From positions 54,454,873-54,518,872 of the forward strand of contig OZ022257.1 of NCBI GenBank assembly GCA_963978905.1: a DNA stretch of 64,000 nucleotides, given 5' to 3'. The position numbers were made by a program, and so were the translations under genes. Below are positions 56,901 to 64,000 of this stretch, piece by piece. This stretch comes from Trichostrongylus colubriformis (Eukaryota; Nematoda; Chromadorea; Rhabditida; Trichostrongylidae). How positions within the stretch are numbered: the stretch's first letter is position 1; each line of letters starts with the position of its first letter. A model generated the notes under the pieces. That model was given only the letters and a program-made list of their open reading frames with translations, searched no databases and was not told the origin of the DNA.

Positions 56901-59158
56901 TCCTTGATCTGCTCCTTTCTGTAAGAGAGTGTCTTATTTTGCATTCCATGTGTGGATTTCCATTAGTCGAAGCAGCATTCATACTTTTAGTCACACTTCA
57001 CGATAGGAGCAGAAAGTGAAGGGGCACATTTGAAACGCAGCTGCACTTCCAAAAAATGAAAACGTTAGATGAGCGTCGGCGAGCCTGGATAAAGAACAGG
57101 GACGTCAGGGGTGCGTAGCGTTATGTCGAGTTTTCGCGTGGCCGCGTGCAGCCTGCGGCGCGGCTGATTTCTTCGCGTGTGGTTGCGTACAGCTATTTCT
57201 TTGAAGGACCTCCATGGTACCAGCCCCGTGCGTCCTGAAGGGAAGTCCAACTGACCGAGGCAAATAGTTGTGGTGGCGCCGCGAGTGCGACGCCGCGAAG
57301 CGAAAATTCGGCATAAGGTTTCACACCGGAACGGCAGGAAGGTCATGCTAGCGACTCAGCATGTCCTTCTGAAGCCGAATGTTAGGAGCAAGGGTGTTGT
57401 AAGGACTGTCCAGCTAGGACATGGCTACACTCAAGTGAATCGTCGCGCATGAGAAGTTCTTTGCTGACCCCTCTGTGAGTTGGTGCTATCCAAAGCGGTA
57501 ACGGTGAAGAACTTGTGGCGCGGTGACTCAATTCGATAGTCGTGATACACACCCATGGAACAGCGGCTGTGGTGGGATGGATCAAGTTCCATGCATAGAT
57601 CAAGAAGTTTCCAAAGAGGGAGAGGGTCGAAGGGTCGTGTTTTTCATAGAACTTTTTGAATCGTGGACGATGAAGTGAAAGGGGGGGAGGATGGTATGGT
57701 CGGAGCCGCTTTTGTAGGTGGTCATATTTCTTGAAAAAATTGTGCTGAACAACGTGTGATCCTGGTGTGAACACGATATGGGTATTAAAGACAGTGATAG
57801 GGGTAATGTGGATGATAAGGAATCCCCAAAAATGTCACTCACTTGAGAACTAGGGGGTCTTAGACGCTTATCTGCGGGGAAATCCCCCGCGAAAAAGCGC
57901 CCCTGAGCTGTGGTGGAGGCAGCCTTTTTAGCTCCCGCCGCCTTTTTTGGCTCGGTCCGCCTTCTACGGTGGACTTTGCCGAGTAATGGCTGAGGTGCAG
58001 AATAATAAGCGTGATAGCAGAGTGATACTTATCGTATTGTATTAAAGTCGTATTGCTCAATATGACGTCGTTTTCGCGTGTAAGCCTTGGTAGTGAACAC
58101 GTCCACCGGTCAGTGTCAAAGATTGTGCAGCCTGGTTCCTTCCACTTGGTGCTATTGCTGTTGGGCGGTGGGAAGGGGAGGGAGGGGGAGATTGGGAAGG
58201 AAGAATGGAAGAGAAGCCACTGCCTTGCCTCTCCCCCCCTCCATCCGTTAAGGCTTACCAATTTGATTTCTTAGAAGGGGTATCTTTTTCGAATATCCCG
58301 ATCTTCCCTAAGGACTTAGGGTATTTTCGAGGTCGTATCGGTTTGCGCTCAATGTACTCACCCTTCAGCGTCAGGGACACACAGTTCAGCTGAGTCGGTG
58401 TACCAATTTCGGTAGCCCCCCATATGTATTGTCAAGTCCCTGTGATGTTGAATAGGTATCGATTTATTTGTCCCTCAGCTGATGGATCGATACTCGAATG
58501 ATGAAATGGTTCGAGATGATGATGATTCATGGGGCACATTCATCATCTGTATTCTCCTTGTCCGTCGTATACGTACACCCAGAAACTCTTTGATGTGCAA
58601 CTTTCGGATATCGATTGCTTTCACATTGATCGATATTCATTCCATAGCACATTTGTATTTCAACGAGATTGGGCTGCGTGAAAACACGCTCATTTTGAGT
58701 TGAAGCGGGCGAAATACCGGTTGATTTCAGAGTTGTGTTCATTCTACGGTGAACTTAAGTCGTATACTGCATGTTTCGTATTCCAGAAACCTACCTTTTT
58801 GCCTTTTTTAGATTTCGAACCTTTCTTTTTCTTTTTCGATTTCTTACTGGATTCTCCTTCTTCACCTCCTTCACCTCAAATTCAGTTTAAGTCAAGCGGA
58901 TTTGACATTTTCCAGAAGTAAAACCAAGTTTTTTTGTATTGAAAAAGCCCCGCCGAATGAATTATCCTTGGCTATCCACAAATCATTAGGTACAAGCTGA
59001 ATATGGAGGCTCACCCTCGTCGCCGGCTGCCTCCTATAAATCAACAGTTAACTATGCCTCCATTCCAAAGAAAAAGTAATAGTTACCTTCTTTTTTCCAC
59101 AGTTGACAAACTGAATCCATAAGATCAATTGAGCGAGTAATAAAAACCATGTCAGCAT
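53901..59158 (-). CDS. Secreted protein with eight one-exon modules (12 exons, 445 aa)
   Basis: Function unknown. Exons: 59158-59087, 59033-59015, 58874-58795, 56918-56807, 56637-56506, 56427-56293, 56223-56086, 55948-55818, 55188-55042, 54953-54807, 54588-54451 and 53987-53901; they total 1338 bp and join in frame throughout. The start MLTWFLLLAQL...FVNC is a clear signal peptide; a 19-bp mini-exon (EAAGDEG) and a Lys-rich exon (KKSKKKKKGSKSKKGKKK) follow, then a Pro-rich exon. Exons 5-12 each encode one module: G-T-F/H, DPNYQTLAG, (I/V)GGD(V/I)FGADKK, then a linker. Linkers are Gly runs of up to 11 plus KPPPPKPGAGG- or KKPVAPANQ-type tails. Introns are GT-AG except a GC donor after exon 10. 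The module string recalls glycine-rich nematode proteins (possibly the sperm-specific SSQ type), but that is memory only and unverified. No polyadenylation signal was clear. Confidence 0.85.
56919..58794. other. Long third intron filled with repeats
   Basis: At 1876 bp this is by far the longest intron of the modular gene. 57230-57310 (GGCGCCGCGAGTGCGACGCC...GCGAAGCGAAA) recurs at 60735-60775, and 57780-57990 resembles 12905-13110. Open frames inside (up to 133 codons, 57860-58261 minus) are not supported as exons. Confidence 0.6.
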
Positions 59159-59254
59159 AAACGATTCTTCTATTATGTGAGTCATACAAAAGCAGTTGCC
59201 TAGAACAATGGGACCTACTCGTTTACATCGTGGCTTACCAAAAGTCCCACCCCG

Positions 59255-60241
59255 CTGATAGCTGAGTGTCGGTAAACGGACAAATGTGCGGCGGTACTCA
59301 CTGCCGCGACGCATGAGCTCACGCGTCGCGGCCTCCATCATGACGCGCGCTGGCATGCTTATGAGCTCTAGGTCTTCTTATCTCATCGAGCAAGGCTCTC
59401 CGTGAGCAGCACATGAGATCTTCGTCTACTACGGTGTGTGTAAAAGAGTGGCTCCTAACTCGCCGCTAAAGCGGCGAGCCAAGAGTCGCGCGCGCTTCGC
59501 GCGCATTGCAAGGGAAGGAAGCCTCGACGTGGGGGCTAATATGGGCCGTCGCCAAATATCATTGTTGAGTTTATGAAATCGGTGAGAAGAAAGCGACACT
59601 TGTCATCACAGAATGTATACTCAAGTGTATATTTTAACCTAAGCCTGCAAGGGAAGGAAGCCCCGACGTGGGGGCTAATATGGGCCGTCGCAAATATCGT
59701 TGTTGAGTTTATGACATCGGTGAGAAGAAAGCGGCACTTGTCATCACAGAATGTATACTCAAGTGTATATTTTAACCTAAGCCTGCAACGGAAGCAAGCC
59801 CCGACGTGGGGGCTAATATGGGGTGTCGCCAAATATCGTTGTTGAGCTAGTATCGATGAGACGGAAGCAGCTCTGCATTCGCCGCTAAAGTGCGCCGACC
59901 CCACAACAGCGGGAACCGATAGCTCGCAATTCTTAAATTGGGGATGTGGAACTCCAATCGCAATGACAACGGATCGTCCTCCTCTGCTTCACCGCTGCCC
60001 CACAGTACCCTCGTGTCATCGGACTATCCGATGAGACGGACAACGTGGACTTCCGTACCAATCATGCGTAGTATACTCTGCGAGTATCTCGCCACGTGCA
60101 CTCTCTTACGCGGAGTGCGCAGACGGAGCGACGAAACGGGAGAAGCCTGTGCCCACTGACGACGAACCGCGACGCAAGCTCACGCGTTGCGGTGGTGAGT
60201 ACCACCGCACATTTGTCCGTTTACCATTCTCCCTGATAGCT
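59255..60241. mobile_element. Non-autonomous Mutator-like element, right copy
   Basis: A 969-bp body at 59264-60232 is flanked by the 9-bp direct repeat CTGATAGCT at 59255-59263 and 60233-60241. Its TIRs (GGTAAACGGACAAATGTGCG) and internal about 138-bp repeats (three copies, around 59529, 59669 and 59806) match the element at 1649-2771 in inverted orientation. It ends about 97 bp upstream of the modular gene's ATG, so the proximal promoter of that gene is within or next to the element. Confidence 0.85.
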
Positions 60242-61504
60242 TTGATACTTTGATAAATTCCTGTTATCACAACACATCTATGTCTAGAGGTCTTTGGTTT
60301 CGTTCATGGAAAAATCACTTGCGGTCGTACCTTCTTCGAAGCACATTCCACGCTTGTAGGAGGTGGGAGATCCTGGTGATTGTCATTGGTGCAGAGGCGC
60401 TGGCGGCTTTTTGGTCGTTTCCTCAGCACGGAGGAGGGTGTGGCCGTAAGGCCGCTGCACACGCTTTCAGACAAATGACATAAACGACAGGGACCAGCTT
60501 TGAGAAACATTAAACGTTCGAGCAGTGGTAGGGATCATTAATTTCGGTGATTTTGTTCGCTGCCCGAGATCGAGTTTCCCGATATATCTTTTGTCCTCGG
60601 GTGTGTAGCGATTGTTCTGATTTGCGCGCGGTCGCCCGCGGCGAGCGGTGCGGTGGATATCATTGCGCGTGATTCCATTGTATCAGCCCCTTGTGTTCTA
60701 AGCGGAATTCAAACCGATCGCGGCAAGTTGTGCTGACGGCGCCGCGAGTGCGACGTCGCGAAGCGAAAGTTCGACCAATCGCTACACACTCTCTGGTCTC
60801 ACGTGCATGACCCCGCCACCGCAAAAAAGCTTATGACACGTGTCAAGGCGGTTTAGGATGAGCAACAGGTCGAAGCACTTTTCATTACAAACTCCTGGCG
60901 CCTGGAGAACAGAGAATTCGCGTGGTTCAGCATGCGACATGATGGTGCGAGCAATGAGCGCCGTACCGGTTGAGTCCTGAAGCGATACACTTAGATTAAG
61001 GCGTAGGACATCGTCATCGCTTCACGACCCATCCATTATGGCGCGATAGCTCGCATATCACGTCGCACACCGAACGCTGCTAAGCGAATTTTCTGTTCTG
61101 ATCGCCTACACCCGATCCCTCCAGCTCGCTCAAGTATAACCCCCACTCCCTAAGGTTTTCCTGATCAATGCCTGTTCCTGGGCGTAGTTCTGTCCCAGCT
61201 ACGAGATTGACGTTCGTGCCTGAAGTTTTTTCTCATGGAGTATTCTCCGCGTGCTGTGCCTGGGTTCTGACGATATGTGCTTCCACAGATAGACTAACTG
61301 GTTTGACGTTGAACATGTGGACACAGCCCTAAAAGTTATCGTCGCGCGTGGGTCGTCGACAGAGAAATAGCTCACATTTAGGTGCTATCGCAATGAGAGA
61401 AAGAGGGAGGTTCATCTTACACAATTCCGAACATCTACGTCTTTCATACTGTACCAATCCGAACACCAACCTTTTGCCTAAGTCTCACAAGGAAACTACT
61501 TTAC
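60242..61504. other. Unassigned sequence with one repeat
   Basis: 60600-60790 shares GCGCCGCGAGTGCGACG and GCGAAGCGAAA with 57230-57310. No gene is supported in the rest. Confidence 0.35.
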
Positions 61505-62267
61505 TTCCCATGGAACTTTGAAATGGGACCCTGGGGGATCGATAGAGCTTCGAACGCTGATTATAACTGTGAAAACCTAAATTGCCAAATGGCATCCTGA
61601 AGCGAGTTACGAGGGGTCAAAGTTTGCCTGTGAACCTCAATGGCGAGGCACTTTGCAATCAGACGGTTTGTCGAAATGACCATTTCCAATGAGATACATA
61701 CCACTGTATGCGCTTTTAAATGCTGATCTCAAATCTGTATTCAGAATCAGTCAAACAATTACCTGAATGAAGTTATGAAGGTTTCTCTGAAAAAAAGTAA
61801 TACTACGCCATGGTATGTTTGGGAGCCCATACCGCGCGAGCCATACCGAGTCACAAAACCAGTGTGGTTTTCTGTTCAGGGAATTAAATTATCCTATGGG
61901 ACAAGTTTTCAGCCAATTCGAGAATTTGGCCAAATCTCGGAAAAATTGATGGGCTATTGGCTGGCAACCTAACAAAGGAGTAGTGGTTGACCCTTGCCCA
62001 GCAAATGCTCTTATTTGGCACTTGTTACGTGAGTTTAGTGTGATGGGCAAGTGTGATAGGTATGTTTAGGTTATCTTGTTCTTGCCCGTTACCGGCTCTG
62101 CGCTAGTCATGCTGATGACGAAGGCCTCGCCATTGAAATGTCACAGGCAGACTTTGAGCCATCGTAACTAGCTTCAGAATGCCAGGTAGTAATTTTGGTT
62201 TTCACAGTTATAATCAGCGTTCGAAGCTCTATCGATCCCTCGGGTCTCATTTCAAAGTTCCATGGGA
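61505..62267. mobile_element. 763-bp foldback element
   Basis: The ends TTCCCATGGAACTTTGAAAT and their mirror continue as inverted repeats of about 85 bp through CGATAGAGCTTCGAACGC and CAGTTATAATCAGCG-like strings. Weaker inverted matches lie further inward (GCCTCGCCATTGA with its mirror). The centre shows no gene. No target duplication was confirmed. Confidence 0.7.
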
Positions 62268-62947
62268 ACTAAAATACCTTCCCTTGTCAGTAGACGAGAG
62301 AGGACGGGGTGTTTACCGTTACTTCTCTCGCGTTGCAGCGTCGCCCCGCGGCCCCAACAGTAGGAATTGCCGCAGTCTGTTGGAATTCCGCTCAGGGTGC
62401 ATTAGACTGGTCCGTGAAGGATCTTCAAAAATTGCAGGTTGAAATCTTCGGAAGATCGCCCATGTTGTTGTTGTTGCTCTTCCAACAGATAAAACTGCAA
62501 ACAGCTCGCACTCGCCGCGGGCAGCTGCGCGATTTTTGGACGTCACGGTACACACCTGAGGGGACGAGAAGTTTGTTTTCCGCCCTCTCATAGAAGTCAG
62601 GCAAAAGTAGTAGGGTATGCTGTGTGCAGTTAGCTATATCACCCACTTTCACTCCATTTGATTGTCATACTTTGCAGAAGAGAGCGCGCCATCACCTTCA
62701 CATAACCCTTTTCCTTTCCTGACATGCCAGTTTTGATTGACTTTTACAGTCCTCTTTTAATATTATATTTCCAATGCTAGCGGTGACTATCTCCGAATCG
62801 GAAGCGCTGGACTCTGCACGATTCCTTGAATACAGGTGCGCTTGGTACGTCAAACACTTGGTACGAATTCTCATACGTCAAACTGCCATGTGGAGGTCAA
62901 GCGTTGACTAAGTAATCCTCGAAAGAGTGGAGAGAAGGCCATTTGAT
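62268..62947. other. Dispersed repeat and unassigned DNA
   Basis: 62380-62540 resembles 26060-26210 (GTGAAGGATCTTCAAAAATT, GGCTCGCACTCGCCGC). A 94-codon ORF across it is not supported as a gene. Confidence 0.4.
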
Positions 62948-63386
62948 TTAAGGATTTGTCCACGGAGAAATGAGCTTTTCCGTTACCCCTATATTTATGC
63001 TGTATATGCCTAATAGGGGCAGCATGCAATTTCACGCGAATAGGTGAGAATTCGGCCAAGATACAGCTCCCGGAATTCTCGGCCGGGTGGGCGGGGCTCC
63101 GAGTAAAAGCCCCGTCGCGTCGTAAGTCGCTGTTGGGAACGGAGAGTGGGACTGTTTACGTGAGTATCTGTTCCTATAATGTGTCTCCGACCGCGGCTAA
63201 CGGCGGGGTGGGCACTTGTTTGGAGGCCCCGCCTATCCGGCCGTCTTTGTGATGCTTTATGTTAGCTGGATTCACATTTTTCTGCGTGAAACTTTGCATG
63301 CTGCTCATATTAGGAAATACAACATAAATATATGGGTACCAGAAAAACTGATTTTTTTTGATTTTTTTCGTGGATGATTCCTTTAA
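62948..63386. mobile_element. Foldback element, TTAA-flanked (family copy 5)
   Basis: A 431-bp element at 62952-63382 is flanked by TTAA (62948-62951 and 63383-63386). The ends AGGATTTGTCCACGG and CGTGGATGATTCCT, the GTTACCCCTATATTTATG and GATACAGCTCC boxes and a GC-rich core match the family at 11585. Confidence 0.75.
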
Positions 63387-63914
63387 TGTCGGTCGAGGGC
63401 GCTGTCGGTATGTGTGTCAGGGCCTTCTAATTGAATCACCGTTCGCGGCAAATATCATACTGGTATCTTTGTGAATTGACCACACGCTGAAGGGTACGGT
63501 CGCAGCCTCCGCACGTGAACTGTCCCGAATGCCCGAACCCGCGCTGTCGCATCTGAATAGTATCGATTGGTAAGTAGGAACAGGAATCTACCGAGATAAA
63601 TTTTCCGAACGGCGCAGATGAGAGCTAGGAAATGAGTGTGACGTACAGGTTCTTGACAAATCAATCAGGGGGGCATGTTGTCCCCCCTCCCCCTCCCCGT
63701 TCTACCCCGCCACCTCCCAGAGTTCATAGCGCTTCGTGCGGATTGTGTTAAGATTACAAGATCAGGTCATTGCAGATCGGTGCCGGTATTAGAAGCTATC
63801 TTGAAAAGCTATATGTTCTTGTAGCGTGGTAAACAATGCGATAGTAACGACACATTTACATGCTGTACATCAGCCAATTTCTTTACTGATTACATTGCAA
63901 TGTACATTAATCTC
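63387..63914. other. Unassigned sequence, 3' flank of paralogue gene
   Basis: No independent gene is seen. A C-rich run occurs at 63683-63700. The left edge of the next gene's last exon is at 63915. Confidence 0.4.
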
Positions 63915-63991
63915 TCAACTTTTCTTCTTGTCGGCACCAAACACATCACCTTGTACACCGGCTAGGGTTTGATAGTTGGGATCAAACGTTC
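63915..63991 (-). CDS. Terminal exon of a paralogous modular gene (partial)
   Basis: The minus strand has acceptor TTCGTTCAG followed by an exon encoding G-TFDPNYQTLAG, VQGDVFGADKKKS and TGA at 63915-63917. It enters in phase 1 (G|GA) like the exons 5-8 class of the modular gene at 53901-59158, and ends one residue later than that gene's last exon. The rest of the gene lies beyond the window edge. The two genes are head-to-tail on the same strand, so this is a small tandem family. Confidence 0.85.
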
Positions 63992-64000
63992 CTGAACGAA

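Noticed and set aside
57860..58261. 133-codon minus-strand ORF inside intron 3 of the modular gene
   Set aside because: Overlaps a dispersed repeat, and including it would break the in-frame joining of exons 3 and 4.
59573..59904. ORFs of 90-122 codons on both strands
   Set aside because: Products of the ~138-bp repeats in the Mutator-like element.

Overview
The window reads as repeat-rich nuclear DNA of a nematode, most likely a strongylid (clade V, hookworm-like) worm. Evidence for this: short introns (several of 53-90 bp) with TTTTAG or TTTCAG-type acceptors; small signal-peptide-bearing proteins of low-complexity composition; and Helitrons, Tc1/mariner relics, Mutator-like and foldback elements packed close together. 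Nothing looks bacterial: there are no operons, no ribosome-binding sites and no long ORFs. The species assignment is inference. The gene models below were assembled by hand from splice sites and reading frames.

Genes. All well supported genes are on the minus strand. (1) A 193-aa secreted proline-rich protein has five exons at 36522-37367. It lies in a block of about 4.1-4.4 kb that is tandemly duplicated, so a second, nearly identical gene (189 aa) sits at 40955-41788. Both have a TATA box, a duplicated 35-bp element between TATA and ATG, and an AATAAA signal about 20 nt after the stop. (2) A 12-exon gene at 53901-59158 encodes a 445-aa secreted protein: signal peptide, Lys/Glu-rich stretch, then eight copies of a module containing DPNYQTLAG and DVFGADKK, one module per exon, separated by Gly- or Pro-rich linkers. 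(3) The terminal exon of a paralogue of gene 2, at 63915-63991, runs off the right edge of the window.

Layout. 1-2.8 kb: a long hairpin and a Mutator-like element with 9-bp target duplications. 2.9-4.8 kb: decayed Helitron, ACAT microsatellite, Tc1-like MITE. 4.8-11.5 kb: sparse, mostly unassigned. 11.5-19.6 kb: four foldback elements of one family, a complete non-autonomous Helitron with an internal minisatellite, and a tRNA-derived SINE split by a foldback. 21-26 kb: palindromic repeats and a 1.33-kb inverted-repeat element carrying tRNA-like segments. 28.5-30.1 kb: complete Helitron. 30.4-32.9 kb: two SINE copies and a 934-bp palindromic element. 33.9-43.4 kb: tandem duplication with the secreted proline-rich genes, mariner relics and foldback arms. 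44.3-45.9 kb: complete Helitron on the minus strand. 47.8-50.8 kb: a second tRNA-bearing element inside a pair of inverted repeats. 53.9-59.2 kb: modular gene. 59.3-60.2 kb: second Mutator-like element, inverted relative to the first and about 100 bp upstream of the modular gene's ATG. 61.5-63.4 kb: two more foldbacks, then the paralogue exon.

How it fits together. The genes appear to be lineage-specific secreted proteins that grow by repeat expansion: whole-gene tandem duplication plus triplet-length change in one family, exon-by-exon duplication in the other. Mobile-element ends lie at the breakpoints of the gene duplication and next to the promoter of the modular gene. I recognise no described pathway here and give no biochemical function to either protein.
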